DNA from: Lentisphaerae bacterium GWF2_44_16
GTDB lineage: Bacteria; Verrucomicrobiota; Lentisphaeria; Victivallales; GWF2-45-14
Direction: 5' to 3'
Assembly (NCBI GenBank): GCA_001803225.1
Contig: MHBF01000134.1
Span: 1-35,707 of the forward strand
Length of the DNA: 35,707 nucleotides
Below are positions 9,168 through 18,296 of this stretch, in pieces. A program made the position numbers and the translations under genes. The notes beneath the pieces are model-generated. The model had not been told where the DNA came from and searched no databases. It was given only the letters and a program-made list of their open reading frames with translations. Numbering within the stretch: position 1 is the first letter of the stretch; each line of letters opens with the position of its first letter.

Positions 9168-10557
9168 GTGATTTAAGAACTTCAATTTCTCTGTCGCGGG
9201 CGCGCTGGTCGTGCATGGGATCAAAGTTGGCCGTGGCCGGATTTAAGGGCAAAGTTTCAGCGGTTTCCGCATTGAGGGTCTGCGTCATCAGGCCGTCAAT
9301 AAGTTTATTCGGGTAAAACATGTAAGTCGCGTTCTGCGCTTTACTGTATGAAACAAGATGCCGTTCATCCCCTCTCAAATGATAAAGTCTCAATGATGCC
9401 GCCGAATGTTCGCGGACATTCCACCAGGGGGCGGTTTTTAGTTTCACTCCATTAACGGTGTTGTCAAAAACGCCCCGTTCAGTTTCCTTGAGAAGATTTA
9501 TTCTTTTATACATGAGCCCCTTGCGGCTGTAACCGTTTTCAGACATGTAAAGACTGATTCTGGAAGCGGCTTCAATGTATTTCTCTGAAAGCTGTTTCAT
9601 GTCGTTTTCAGTCTTAAGAAGGGAGGCGAATTCCGCTATGAATCCGGCGCATTCGGCGCCGTGTCCGGGATCGGCTATCCACGACGCGCCATCTTTAAAC
9701 GGCTTGTCGTCGAGGGTGTTGAATTCCCAGAGAATACCGCTTTCAGGGGAATAAAATTTTGAAAGGATGGTTTCCGTCATTTCGACAGCCGCGGTGAAAA
9801 GATTTTTTCTGAGCGACGAAAATTCTTTTTCCCCAATGGAAACTATGCTTTTCAGAACATCAACGCAGACGCCGAGCAATATCATATAAGCGCCCTGAAA
9901 ATTGAATTTGGGAGGATTATTCGGATTATGCGGTTCTACGACGAACTTAGCATTTTTAATGGCGTCTGATACGCTGAGAAGTATTTTCAGGCCTTTATCT
10001 GTTATCTCATGATTGCGCGTCAGAAGGCCGTACTGCATGAAACCGGCTGAACAGAAGAGGTCGCTGAAGCTTCTTTCGCCTTCTTTCATCGTTACGTTTC
10101 TGCTGTCACCGGAGGCTTTATTTGTACTTATATCGGCAATGAAGGGAAAATGTCCGCCGTTGAGTTTATATCTTTCTTCGAGCTGTCTGAAAATCACATC
10201 GCAGTACGATTTGTACTCAGCGCGGAGATTTACAACGCGTTTCTGACCGAGCGGATTTATTTCAATTTCTTCATCGTGGATTATTCCGGTGATAAGATGG
10301 TTTGACCATAGGCCTAATGCCCTGCCGTCACCCCATGACCAGGCTTTCTGTACACTGATGTCCTTCCAGACGCCCGTAATTGAATCGATTTCGGAACAGA
10401 GACCGAATATCTTTCTATCGGGAGAAAGCATTTCCCATTCATGTTTGAGCTTGATGAAGAATTTATGATGAATGAGAGTGTAATGAACGTAAAAATCAAG
10501 GAGCCGGGTAAATTCCTCATGATTGATTTTTTTATTTTTGAAAAGTACAATATCCAT
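9154..10557 (-). CDS. N-acylglucosamine 2-epimerase (AGE) family protein
   Basis: This 467-residue protein has no signal peptide. It fits the alpha/alpha-barrel AGE/cellobiose 2-epimerase superfamily: [15 protein letters not shown] near the N-terminal third, [18 protein letters not shown] matching the PGH..E..W segment of AGE enzymes, and [22 protein letters not shown] matching the WW..EA helix. It would be a soluble enzyme that epimerises or isomerises a free sugar at C2. N-acetylglucosamine or a related hexosamine would fit the GH3 enzyme nearby, but the substrate is inferred only from context. It is transcribed against the hydrolase operon and overlaps the last 14 bases of the pseudopilin gene tail to tail. 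A 47-base divergent gap separates it from the FemAB cassette. A role as an unsaturated glycan hydrolase with the same fold is the main alternative. Confidence 0.7.
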   Translation of the reverse strand: MDIVLFKNKKINHEEFTRLLDFYVHYTLIHHKFFIKLKHEWEMLSPDRKIFGLCSEIDSITGVWKDISVQKAWSWGDGRALGLWSNHLITGIIHDEEIEINPLGQKRVVNLRAEYKSYCDVIFRQLEERYKLNGGHFPFIADISTNKASGDSRNVTMKEGERSFSDLFCSAGFMQYGLLTRNHEITDKGLKILLSVSDAIKNAKFVVEPHNPNNPPKFNFQGAYMILLGVCVDVLKSIVSIGEKEFSSLRKNLFTAAVEMTETILSKFYSPESGILWEFNTLDDKPFKDGASWIADPGHGAECAGFIAEFASLLKTENDMKQLSEKYIEAASRISLYMSENGYSRKGLMYKRINLLKETERGVFDNTVNGVKLKTAPWWNVREHSAASLRLYHLRGDERHLVSYSKAQNATYMFYPNKLIDGLMTQTLNAETAETLPLNPATANFDPMHDQRARDREIEVLKSLIER

Positions 10558-10604
10558 TTGAAAAGTCTCCGCTCATAAATTAGCTTTTAATATACAGGGA
10601 AACA

Positions 10605-11663
10605 ATGAATATTAAAATCTTAGGCATATCTTCCCGTGAAGAATGGCATAAAGCTTTGGAACGCGTTCCGGCATCAAGACGCGACGTATATTATACTCCA
10701 GAATATTATGAGCTGAATTCAGAAGAAGGCGCGGAAGCAAGATGTTTCATTTTTGAATCCGGCGGAAAAACGGCTCTCTACCCTTTCATCGTAAGGCCTC
10801 TATCACCTCTAAAACTCATGGATTTGAAAGAAGAATATTACGATATTGAAGGGGTCTACGGCTATAATGGTGTTATAAATTCAGAAGACTGTCCCGGTTT
10901 TGCGGCTGAATTCTATCAGGCTTTCGGGGACTATTGCGGAGAAAATAATATCATAGCTGAATTCACGAGATTTCATCCTCTGCTCGGAAACCGGGAATTT
11001 TCAAAAGGAACAATAAACGTTCTTTTCGACAGGCAGACGGTTTATCTGGATTTAAGCCAGGGACATGAAAGTATATGGAAAGATTCATATTCTTCCAAAA
11101 ACCGCAACATGATAAGAAAAGCCGAAAAAAACGGTGTCAGATGTGAAATAACGGATGATGAAGAAGCTTATGAGCTTTTTTACGGCCTTTATACCGAAAC
11201 CATGAAACATCATAATGCCGCCGAATTTTATTTCTTTAAAAAAACTTATTTTGAAGAACTGTTTTCAGGTTTTAAAAATATCTCTCATGTGGTGAGCGCC
11301 GTTTATGAAGACAGAGTGATAGCTTCGGCGATAGTGTTCTTTTACGGGGATTACGCTCATTATCATCTTGCCGCGAGGGATGGCGCGTATTCCAGTCTGG
11401 GAGCGTCCAACTACGTCCTTGACGCCGCGGTGCAGTATGCCTGTGAAAAGGGATATCGTAAATTTCATCTGGGCGGCGGTTATATGCCGGAGGATTCGCT
11501 TTTCAAATTCAAGACGGATTTTTCAAAGCTCAGGGCTGATTTCCATATTGGGAAAAAAGTCTGGAACGGAGATATTTATGAAAAAATGTGTAATGCCTGG
11601 GAGATGAAATATCCTGAAAAAAAAGACAACTTCGCTCATATTTTTCTGAAATACCGGAGGTGA
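10605..11663 (+). CDS. FemAB-like / GNAT-fold acyltransferase (1)
   Basis: This 352-residue soluble protein resembles the FemAB-related GNAT proteins (BioF2-like acetyltransferase domain). The diagnostic region is NRNMIRKAEKNGVRCEI (about 165-181), followed by the second GNAT half: VVSAVYEDRVIASAIVFFYGDYAHYHL and LDAAVQYACEKGYRKFHLGGGY. Such proteins transfer aminoacyl or acyl groups to cell-envelope or sugar-linked amino groups, often using aminoacyl-tRNA or acyl-CoA. The acceptor here is unknown. It is the first gene of a six-gene co-directional cassette and has a clear paralogue at 12634-13725. The start has GGGAA five bases upstream. Only 3 bases separate its stop from the next start codon, which implies translational coupling. 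Confidence 0.8.
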   Translation: MNIKILGISSREEWHKALERVPASRRDVYYTPEYYELNSEEGAEARCFIFESGGKTALYPFIVRPLSPLKLMDLKEEYYDIEGVYGYNGVINSEDCPGFAAEFYQAFGDYCGENNIIAEFTRFHPLLGNREFSKGTINVLFDRQTVYLDLSQGHESIWKDSYSSKNRNMIRKAEKNGVRCEITDDEEAYELFYGLYTETMKHHNAAEFYFFKKTYFEELFSGFKNISHVVSAVYEDRVIASAIVFFYGDYAHYHLAARDGAYSSLGASNYVLDAAVQYACEKGYRKFHLGGGYMPEDSLFKFKTDFSKLRADFHIGKKVWNGDIYEKMCNAWEMKYPEKKDNFAHIFLKYRR

Positions 11664-11666
11664 TGC

Positions 11667-12647
11667 TTGAAGACATTTACAATCGAAGACGTTAACGGCT
11701 TTATACGCTGCAATACCTGTGGAAACTCGCTTTGGGATGAGGGAAAAGATAGAAGCCATTGTTCCAGCTGCAAGCGTTCAATTCCAATCGTAAATGGAGT
11801 GCTGTGTCCGGAAATTAAAAAGGTTTCATCCTCTGAAGAATTCTATTCATTCACCGGCGGCGCCAAATTCATAGAGGCCGGATTCGCGGACAACATAACC
11901 ATATATTCCAGCACGAGAACATATAAAAAATATCTGAAAAAATGGTTTCCCTCTTCCAAAGGGCCTTTTCTTGATTTGGGCTGCGGGGACGGCAGGTTTT
12001 CGCTCTGGGCGCTTGAAGAAGGTTTCAGCCCCGTCATATCGCTGGACTGCTGTCAACAGTCTCTGGAAAGGCTCGCGAATACTGCTTCTGAGCGTAATTT
12101 GAAGGGACTGATACCGCTGAGAGCAAACTTCCGGGAACCGTGCCTTGTCCCTTCAGTTTTTAACTCCATAATAGCTGTTGAAACGTTATGTTATCTTTGC
12201 GATACTTACAACAGCGGTCTGGAACTGATAAAAAAACTGCTTTCACCGGACGGGCGCGCCATGATTTCTGAATTTGGGGTCCATGGAATGTCCATCATTG
12301 ACACGGCGGCCGTAAATGTGGTGAACATGGAAAAAGAAGCGTTTTCCGGAAGACGTCTCGAAAAATATGGCAGCCGCTCTACTGAGGCGCGTTTATTCAC
12401 GCCTGATGAATTTGAAAAACTTTGCGTTGAAGCAGATCTCGAAATTATTGAAAAAGGCGGCATATCGCCGCTGCCCATGCTCTTTAATTTCGCCTATAAC
12501 TTCACAAGCTATCCCCTGCGTCCTGCTCTTGATGAAAAAATGAAATCGCTCATAGACGCTTTGAGCGATGGGAACGAAGATATTTCAAGTCTTTCCCGTA
12601 ACATATTGTTCTTATTGAAAAAAAGGTCTGAAAATGGGAAATTTTGA
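11667..12647 (+). CDS. SAM-dependent methyltransferase with N-terminal zinc ribbon
   Basis: This 326-residue protein has a four-Cys zinc-ribbon-like N-terminus (C15, C18, C32, C35) of the Trm112-like type and a class I methyltransferase domain with motif I FLDLGCGDGRF (101-111) and an acidic motif II (VISLDCC). It would methylate a small molecule or sugar intermediate, and the substrate is unknown. The start codon is TTG at 11667, five bases after a strong GGAGGT (11656-11661). An ATG at 11663 in another frame stops within eleven codons. The gene lies between two FemAB-like genes and overlaps the second by 14 bases, so all three are probably translated together. Confidence 0.83.
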   Translation: MKTFTIEDVNGFIRCNTCGNSLWDEGKDRSHCSSCKRSIPIVNGVLCPEIKKVSSSEEFYSFTGGAKFIEAGFADNITIYSSTRTYKKYLKKWFPSSKGPFLDLGCGDGRFSLWALEEGFSPVISLDCCQQSLERLANTASERNLKGLIPLRANFREPCLVPSVFNSIIAVETLCYLCDTYNSGLELIKKLLSPDGRAMISEFGVHGMSIIDTAAVNVVNMEKEAFSGRRLEKYGSRSTEARLFTPDEFEKLCVEADLEIIEKGGISPLPMLFNFAYNFTSYPLRPALDEKMKSLIDALSDGNEDISSLSRNILFLLKKRSENGKF

Positions 12648-13725
12648 AGTACTGGAAATAGACAGTCCGCGATGGAAGCTGACAATCGAAAAGGCCGGAG
12701 ATCCGGGTATCTTCTATCTTCCCGAGTTTTGTAAATTCCGTCTTCAGGGTTCAACTCACAGACCGGTAATGCTGCTTTATGAGGAAAACGGGAAATCCGT
12801 TTTTGACGTAAGCACCATGAGAGATGTTTCCAGGCTTCCGTTTTATCAGGACATTGGAAATGAATTTTCTTCTCCTCCGATTGATATGGCAAGTCCTGAA
12901 TACAATGGCCCCGTCATCGTCAATTCCGGAAATGATGACGTCGAACTCCTTAAAAATTACAGAAAAGCGCTTGACGCTTACTGTGCCGATAATAACATAG
13001 TAACCGAGTTCATAAGGTTCAGGCCTCTCCATGATACCGTAGCCGCTCTATCGGGAATCGAAAATCTTGTAAGCGCTTCCAGCGTTATCTACGTTGACCT
13101 GCGTTCAGGTTATGAAGCCGCCTTTGCCAATTACCGGAAAAAATACAGGCAGCAGGTGCGCAAGGCCGAACGCGAAGGCGCCGAACTGCGCTTTGTTCAG
13201 CCGGATGAAAAAAATATCGCGCTCCTCGCATCCCTCTATCTTGATCTGATGAAACGCAAAAACGCGAAAAACTATTACTTCCACGAACTGGATTATTTCA
13301 AGGCGCTTTTTGAACGGCTTGGAAAGAATATTGTGATGGTTGAAGCTTATTTTCAGGATGAAATAGTTTCTTCTACGGTTTATTATGTTGACGGGAAAAA
13401 TCTTTGGGCTTTCTATTCCGGCACCATAGAGGAAAAACTGAAAACCAATGCCCAGAAATACATGTACGACCGAATGATAAACTGGGCCGCCGAGAAGGGT
13501 TTCAATTACCTCATGCTGGGTTTCGGAATAAACACGGACGACGAAAACGACGGGGTTTTCTTCACCAAAAAAGGTTTTTCCTCTCTGACGACAAGTGTTT
13601 TTCATCTCAGAAAAGTTCACAAGCCGGAACTGCTTCAAAAATTGCTTAAGGCAAAAGCTGATTATGATATCAGGCACGGACTTATTACTAAGACGGATTA
13701 TTTTCCGAGTTATTATCTGAATTAA
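12634..13725 (+). CDS. FemAB-like / GNAT-fold acyltransferase (2)
   Basis: This 363-residue protein is paralogous to the one at 10605-11663. It shares the start of the second domain (VIYVDLRSGYEAAF.. against TVYLDLSQGHESIW..), the KYRQQVRKAEREG helix, and the RMINWAAEKGFNYLMLGFG segment corresponding to the conserved GNAT C-terminal half. It may modify the same acceptor at another site or use another donor. The gene overlaps the 3' end of the methyltransferase gene by 14 bases, and AAAGG precedes the ATG. There is no signal peptide or membrane segment, so it acts in the cytoplasm. Pairs of such proteins also occur in peptidoglycan bridge synthesis (FemA/FemB), but I see no other bridge genes here. 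Confidence 0.8.
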   Translation: MGNFEVLEIDSPRWKLTIEKAGDPGIFYLPEFCKFRLQGSTHRPVMLLYEENGKSVFDVSTMRDVSRLPFYQDIGNEFSSPPIDMASPEYNGPVIVNSGNDDVELLKNYRKALDAYCADNNIVTEFIRFRPLHDTVAALSGIENLVSASSVIYVDLRSGYEAAFANYRKKYRQQVRKAEREGAELRFVQPDEKNIALLASLYLDLMKRKNAKNYYFHELDYFKALFERLGKNIVMVEAYFQDEIVSSTVYYVDGKNLWAFYSGTIEEKLKTNAQKYMYDRMINWAAEKGFNYLMLGFGINTDDENDGVFFTKKGFSSLTTSVFHLRKVHKPELLQKLLKAKADYDIRHGLITKTDYFPSYYLN

Positions 13726-13739
13726 AACAAGGAGCTTTA

Positions 13740-14408
13740 ATGAGTGTATTTTACGGAGACCCGATATGGGAAAAACTTTTTTCATCGCGCAGTTGGGGCA
13801 AATATCCTTCCGAAGAAGCGATACGCTTTTTTATGTACGTCAAAAAACGCCTTGGCAAGGAATCCCCGAGGGCCTTGGACATAGGTTGCGGAAGGGGCGC
13901 GATATCATGGTTCATGGCTAAAAACGGCGCTGAAGTCAGCTCTATTGACGGCGCTCCATCCGCACTGAAAGACGTGAATTCCATCTTCAGGGAATTTAAT
14001 GTTGACAGCACACCTGAAACGGTGCTTGGCGATATAACAAATCCGGCAAAATTTCTCAGCGGCAAATTCGACATTATGATTGATCATTATTCCATTTGCC
14101 ATAATCACAGAGAAAAAGTAATAAACGCTTTTTCCGAATATTCTGGCCTTATGGATAAAGGCGGGTTCATTATGACATGCGGTTTCGGCAGTAAAACCAC
14201 TGATTTCGGAAATGGAATGCATATTGCAGGGGATTCCTTTACAAACAGTCCAAATGGGGAAAACGGTACCATCACCTTTTTTACGAGGGATGAACTGGAT
14301 TCCGTTTTGGAAAAAAGCGGTTTCAGCATAGAATATCATGAAAACATACTGATGGACAGGAATGGGGCCATAATCGAAAAAATGATAACAGCAGGAAGAA
14401 AAATATAA
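13740..14408 (+). CDS. Class I SAM-dependent methyltransferase
   Basis: This 222-residue protein has motif I ALDIGCGRGAIS (45-56) and motif II EVSSIDGAPSAL, followed by DIMIDHYSICHN in the motif IV position. It resembles small-molecule methyltransferases of the Methyltransf_11/25 groups, and its substrate is not known. AAGGAG at 13730-13735 supports the ATG. It lies 14 bases after the second FemAB-like gene and 2 bases before the aminotransferase-like gene, so it is part of the same operon. Confidence 0.83.
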   Translation: MSVFYGDPIWEKLFSSRSWGKYPSEEAIRFFMYVKKRLGKESPRALDIGCGRGAISWFMAKNGAEVSSIDGAPSALKDVNSIFREFNVDSTPETVLGDITNPAKFLSGKFDIMIDHYSICHNHREKVINAFSEYSGLMDKGGFIMTCGFGSKTTDFGNGMHIAGDSFTNSPNGENGTITFFTRDELDSVLEKSGFSIEYHENILMDRNGAIIEKMITAGRKI

Positions 14409-14410
14409 TT

Positions 14411-15373
14411 ATGAAAACAATCGGCGGTGAGATGGAACTCGGACAAGAAAATATCTTTAGTTGCGTTACTGATTCCGGGCGTTCCTCGCTGAAACTCATA
14501 GTGCGCGGCCTTCCTAAAAAAATGAAATACGCGCTTCCCGATTTCATCTGTTCTTCAGTCGTCGATGTTTTCAGAAAGAGCCATTCAGACTTTTCATTCT
14601 ATAAAGTGAACGAGGACTTCTCGATAGATCGCGAAAGTCTCCGCAGAATAAAATTTGACGTGTTCTATTCAGTAAATTATTTCGGACAGAAAAATAATTA
14701 TCTCTCAACAATCCGGAAAAATAAAATACTCCTTGAAGACAGCGTATTCCTTCCTGAACTGAAAAGACCGGAATACACCGGAGACTGGATTGCCTTCAAC
14801 AGTTTCAGAAAGATTTCTCCTCTTGCCGACGGAAGCATAATCAATTCCACAATCGAACTCCGCGAAAATCTGATTAAAAAAGACGCCGCGCCTTTTTCAG
14901 GACTGAAATACAAGGCTAAAAACATCAAATACGAGTATATTCATTCAAAGGGACATTCGGAAAAAAAATACTTGGAACTCTTTGAGGAGGCGGAGAAAAA
15001 ACTTGATGCGCAGGAAACGATATATGGCATCTCAGGCACTAGCCTTTTTAATCTGCTGGATTTTTATAAAAATCTGAAAGACGAAAATGCCGTCAGAAAA
15101 GGTAATTTTGAAATTCTGAATAAAAAACTGAAGTCAATGAGAATAGAAATAAATCCTGAATTTCCTTCGTTTTTTCCTCTGAAAGTGAACAGAAGAAACG
15201 AACTCAGAAAATATCTTTTTTCAAAAAAGATTTTTCTTCCCGTGCACTGGCCCGCTCCTGTCTGGCTGAAAAACGGGCTCTATGAAAAAATCATTTCAAT
15301 ACCGGTTGATTCGAGATATACTGCCGGAGATATGTCAGGAATAGTTGCTGCAATAAAGGCTTTCTATGAATAA
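14411..15373 (+). CDS. PLP-dependent DegT/DnrJ/EryC1/StrS-fold enzyme, divergent
   Basis: This 320-residue protein reads as a short, divergent member of the DegT aminotransferase fold. SGRSSLKLIVRGL (21-33) fits the N-terminal SGR.AL segment, LPDFICSSVVDVF the helix after it, DVFYSVNYFGQ the (H)YFG segment, and ILLEDSVF the PLP-contacting Asp. FNSFRKISPLADG (about 130-142) matches the S(F)RK..P.PDG motif, whose Lys binds the cofactor. It is about 50-80 residues shorter than typical sugar aminotransferases. It would be cytoplasmic. It is the fifth gene of the FemAB/methyltransferase cassette, and an amino group made here could be the acceptor for the FemAB-like proteins, which is inference. 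The ATG at 14411 has only a weak AGGAAG upstream, so 14432 is an alternative start. Confidence 0.65.
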   Translation: MKTIGGEMELGQENIFSCVTDSGRSSLKLIVRGLPKKMKYALPDFICSSVVDVFRKSHSDFSFYKVNEDFSIDRESLRRIKFDVFYSVNYFGQKNNYLSTIRKNKILLEDSVFLPELKRPEYTGDWIAFNSFRKISPLADGSIINSTIELRENLIKKDAAPFSGLKYKAKNIKYEYIHSKGHSEKKYLELFEEAEKKLDAQETIYGISGTSLFNLLDFYKNLKDENAVRKGNFEILNKKLKSMRIEINPEFPSFFPLKVNRRNELRKYLFSKKIFLPVHWPAPVWLKNGLYEKIISIPVDSRYTAGDMSGIVAAIKAFYE

Positions 15374-15905
15374 CGACCTGATACCCAAACACGGCGGTTT
15401 CCGAAACCTGCGAAGTTTTCAGACGGCGCAGCTGGTATATGACGGGACTGTGTTTTTCTGCGATAAATTTGTTGAAAAGCGTTCACGTACCCATGATCAG
15501 ATGGTGCAAGCGGCAAGAAGCGGAGTCCAGAATATCGCCGAGGGAAGCCTCGCGTCGGCGACATCCAAAAAAACTGAGCTGAAGCTTACCGGAGTAGCCC
15601 GTGCCAGTCTTGGAGAACTGCTGCTGGATTATGAGGACTACCTGAGACAGCGTGGTCTGAAGCAGTGGACGAAAGACTCACCCGAAGCTCTGAGAACCCG
15701 TAAACTTTTGTCTGACCAGTCTGACATGTCCGACTGGTCTGACCTGTCGGACGAAAAATTTTCCAACATCATGATATGCCTTATCAACCAGGCAAGTTAT
15801 CTGCTCTGGAAACAGATGCAGAGGCTTGAAGATGATTTTTTGCGCGAAGGCGGTTTCACGGAACGCCTTTACAATAAGAGAAAAGACTTCAGAAACGGCC
15901 TTTAG
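15366..15905 (+). CDS. Four-helix-bundle protein with Ser-Asp repeat linker and suffix domain
   Basis: This 179-residue protein belongs to the S23/four-helix-bundle family first known from 23S rRNA intervening sequences. Helix segments include RSRTHDQMVQAARSGVQNIAEGS (about residues 38-60) and TELKLTGVARASLGELLLDYEDYLR. A Ser-Asp repeat follows (SDQSDMSDWSDLSDE, near 119-133), then a short C-terminal segment of the kind called a four-helix-bundle suffix domain in Lentisphaerota and related groups. Molecular function is unknown. The ATG overlaps the stop of the preceding gene by 8 bases, so it is translationally coupled to the cassette. Its stop shares bases with the opposite-strand thrC stop. 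Confidence 0.85.
   Translation: MNNDLIPKHGGFRNLRSFQTAQLVYDGTVFFCDKFVEKRSRTHDQMVQAARSGVQNIAEGSLASATSKKTELKLTGVARASLGELLLDYEDYLRQRGLKQWTKDSPEALRTRKLLSDQSDMSDWSDLSDEKFSNIMICLINQASYLLWKQMQRLEDDFLREGGFTERLYNKRKDFRNGL
15711..15752. repeat. Nine-base Ser-Asp-encoding repeat with nested inverted repeats
   Basis: Five successive 9-base units of the form TC(T/C/G)GACnnn encode Ser-Asp-X. Within them GACCAGTC (15714-15721) is inverted as GACTGGTC (15732-15739), and GTCCGAC (15728-15734) is inverted as GTCGGAC (15746-15752), giving two interleaved potential hairpins inside the coding sequence. Confidence 0.8.
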
Positions 15906-17188
15906 CCCAGTACGGCCTTCACATCTTCGAGACGGGCTTTTATAAGTCTGGGCTTGTTCGCGAAAGTGCCGCGAATGCCTTTGTCCGTCAGTTTGTCCTG
16001 ATGATATCCCACTACCGCGTCCGGGTCTTTGAGCAGGTTGCCTGTGAGTATGCCCACTACTTTTTCATCCGGATGTATTATTCCGGCTTCGGCAAGTTTT
16101 TTAGCTCCGGCAACGGAACAGCATGAGGCAGGTTCCGCGCCTATGCCGGCCCTGTCTGTCATTGCTTTAGCGTCCATTATTTCCTGTTCGGATACCTGTT
16201 CCACAATTCCCTTGCTCCATTTAATGCCCCTGATGGATTTTTCCCATGAAACGGGATTTCCGATTTTGATGGCTGTGGCTATGGTGTCAGGGTCTTTGAC
16301 AGCTTCGAAAGGAGTTTTGTTTTTCCACATGGTATAAAGAGGGTTTGCGCCGTCCGCCTGAATTACGGCGATTTTCGGGATTTTGGATATTATGCCGAGC
16401 TCATGAAGTTCCATCATGCCTTTGCTGAGTGCGCTGTTGTTGCCGAGGTTTCCGCCGGGGAGGATTATCCAGTCCGGGACTTCCCAGTCAAGCTGCTGGA
16501 GTATTTCAAATCCTATCGCCTTCTGTCCTTCGATGCGGAAGGGATTTACCGAGTTGAGCAGGTAGATTTTCATCTCGTTGCAGACTTCCTGCACCAGGCG
16601 CATGGCGTCGTCGAAATTGCCTTCTATCTGAAGCGTGATGCCGCCGTAGGCGAGTGCCTGGGCCAGTTTGCCGTAAGCGATTTTGCCGGAAGGTATGAAT
16701 ATCACCGAACGCAATCCGCAACATGCCGCGTATGAAGCCATGCTGGCGCTGGTATTGCCGGTGCTGGCGCAGGCTACCGAATTGGCGTTGAAAAGCATCG
16801 CGGCGCTTGTTCCGCAGGTCATGCCTCTGTCCTTGAAACTTCCGGTCGGGTTTTCGCCTTCGTGTTTCAGGTAAAAGTTTTTAAGCCCCGCGTATTCGCC
16901 CGCTTTTCCGGCGGGATAAAGCCGGGTATTGCCTTCCTGCCTTGTTACTATTTTATCATCGGGCGCGTCGAGCATAAGCTCTCTGTAACGCCAGACGCCC
17001 GAAGATTCAATGCCTTTTTTGAGGCCCCATCTTTTTTCCCAGAGCTTTTTCAGTTCCTGTCCGTCCAGAGCGTTCAGGTCCCTTTTTACGTCGAGAACGC
17101 CTCCGCAGTCGCAGAGGTATCTGATTTTGTCCAACTCATATTTTTTTGAACAATGTACGCATTCCAGCCATGAATTTATATTTTTCAT
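15902..17188 (-). CDS. thrC: Threonine synthase
   Basis: This 428-residue PLP enzyme converts O-phosphohomoserine to threonine. The N-terminus has a zinc-ribbon-like segment with Cys10/Cys13 and Cys26/Cys28. The cofactor Lys is K119 in ENPTGSFKDRGM, followed by ACASTGNTSASMASYAA (the Asn-bearing loop) and LPGGNLGN, the phosphate-binding glycine-rich loop. Length and motifs match the class with this N-terminal extension. AAGGAT lies upstream of the ATG at 17188. It sits 13 bases downstream of the LptF/LptG gene on the same strand, so the two may be co-transcribed. The last 4 bases overlap the four-helix-bundle gene tail to tail. Confidence 0.95.
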   Translation of the reverse strand: MKNINSWLECVHCSKKYELDKIRYLCDCGGVLDVKRDLNALDGQELKKLWEKRWGLKKGIESSGVWRYRELMLDAPDDKIVTRQEGNTRLYPAGKAGEYAGLKNFYLKHEGENPTGSFKDRGMTCGTSAAMLFNANSVACASTGNTSASMASYAACCGLRSVIFIPSGKIAYGKLAQALAYGGITLQIEGNFDDAMRLVQEVCNEMKIYLLNSVNPFRIEGQKAIGFEILQQLDWEVPDWIILPGGNLGNNSALSKGMMELHELGIISKIPKIAVIQADGANPLYTMWKNKTPFEAVKDPDTIATAIKIGNPVSWEKSIRGIKWSKGIVEQVSEQEIMDAKAMTDRAGIGAEPASCCSVAGAKKLAEAGIIHPDEKVVGILTGNLLKDPDAVVGYHQDKLTDKGIRGTFANKPRLIKARLEDVKAVLG

Positions 17189-17201
17189 TATTATCCTTAA
17201 T

Positions 17202-18296
17202 TTAGCGTCTTGCTATTCTGGCAATGAAAACCACCCCGAATATCTGAAATACCACATTGGGTATCCAGAGAAGCATCTGGGGATGGTATTGAGGGTATGA
17301 AGTCAAAGCGTCGCAGACCATTACCAGAGAAAAATACACCCCGGCCAGTGCCACGCTCAGGAAAAGTCCTATGGACGTTTCCCTTCTGGAGGTCCTTATA
17401 GCGAGCGGCATTCCGAGAAGCATAAACGCTATCGGGGACAATGCCAGGGCTATTCTCTGATTGAGTTCGACTTCTATTTTAGTGGTGTCGATGCCGCGCC
17501 TTTTATCAAGAACGGCCCGCCCGAAAATTTCCTTGAAAGAAAGGTAATTTACTTCTTTCCCTATTTTTATCTTATTGAAATTAGTCCCGTAATCAATGGA
17601 AAAAGTCATCTGTTTGCTGAAAGTCCTTGCCGGATGATTGGAATCGCTCCTGCTGAATGAAACGACTGTAGCGTTATAAAGTATGATATTCAGGAGCTGT
17701 TTTTCCTTGTCCGTCTCAATTCTTCCTTCCGCCGCCGTTATGTCTTCTTCGACCCTTCCGGTCCTGCCCATCCTGAAAAGCTGTATGTCCTTAATCCCGT
17801 TTTCTCCGACTTTGTCATCTATGTAGATATGATTGTTTTCGAATTCGACAGGCCTGCCGGGTTCAAGGATGCTCAAAGGCTGGTCAACGCCTACCTTTGC
17901 CAGCAACCCCCTGGCTTTGTAAGTGCAGATGGGCGAAAGTTCCAGCTGGAGATAGAGGCAGAAGCATGTCAGAATAAAAATAATAATGATAATGGGCGAT
18001 ATTATCTGGAGTATGGAAATCCCGCACGCTCTCATGGCGGTAATTTCGCTGTCCGCCGACATGCGCCCGAAAATGAGCATTATCGTAACCAGCGCCGCCC
18101 ACGGTATTGAGAGGGTCAATACCAGAGGAGAGATATAAAGGAAAAATTTTAAAGCCACGGTTATAGGCACACCGCGCGAAAGAAATTCAAATACCTTTAT
18201 GAGCCTGGCGCCCATCATGCCGAAAGTTAATATTCCTATCGACATTATGAATGTTATTATAAAATTTTTAGTCACATATATGTTAAGAGTTTTCAA
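17202..18296 (-). CDS. LptF/LptG family permease (lipopolysaccharide export)
   Basis: This protein of about 364 residues has the YjgP/YjgQ layout. There is an N-terminal membrane block (TLNIYVTKNFIITFIMSIGILTF and further segments to about residue 115), a periplasmic beta-jellyroll (about 130-260), and three C-terminal membrane segments (IALALSPIAFMLLGMPLAI onward). It would be the inner-membrane part of an Lpt ABC exporter that moves LPS to the LptC bridge, which suggests a Gram-negative envelope. No ABC partner is present nearby. The longest frame starts at a TTG at 18311, but a second TTG at 18296 has AAAGGA six bases upstream and yields MKTLNIYV, matching the usual MK.LDRY start of the family. 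LptF and LptG cannot be told apart by eye. Confidence 0.88.
   Translation of the reverse strand: MKTLNIYVTKNFIITFIMSIGILTFGMMGARLIKVFEFLSRGVPITVALKFFLYISPLVLTLSIPWAALVTIMLIFGRMSADSEITAMRACGISILQIISPIIIIIFILTCFCLYLQLELSPICTYKARGLLAKVGVDQPLSILEPGRPVEFENNHIYIDDKVGENGIKDIQLFRMGRTGRVEEDITAAEGRIETDKEKQLLNIILYNATVVSFSRSDSNHPARTFSKQMTFSIDYGTNFNKIKIGKEVNYLSFKEIFGRAVLDKRRGIDTTKIEVELNQRIALALSPIAFMLLGMPLAIRTSRRETSIGLFLSVALAGVYFSLVMVCDALTSYPQYHPQMLLWIPNVVFQIFGVVFIARIARR

Noticed and set aside
13105..13785. Long minus-strand open frame (226 codons)
   Set aside because: It lies wholly against the FemAB-like gene at 12634-13725 and the next gene's start, shows no recognisable motif, and the plus-strand protein is well supported by family motifs.
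15711..15752. CRISPR-like array
   Set aside because: The units are 9 bases long without spacers and encode Ser-Asp-X in frame.
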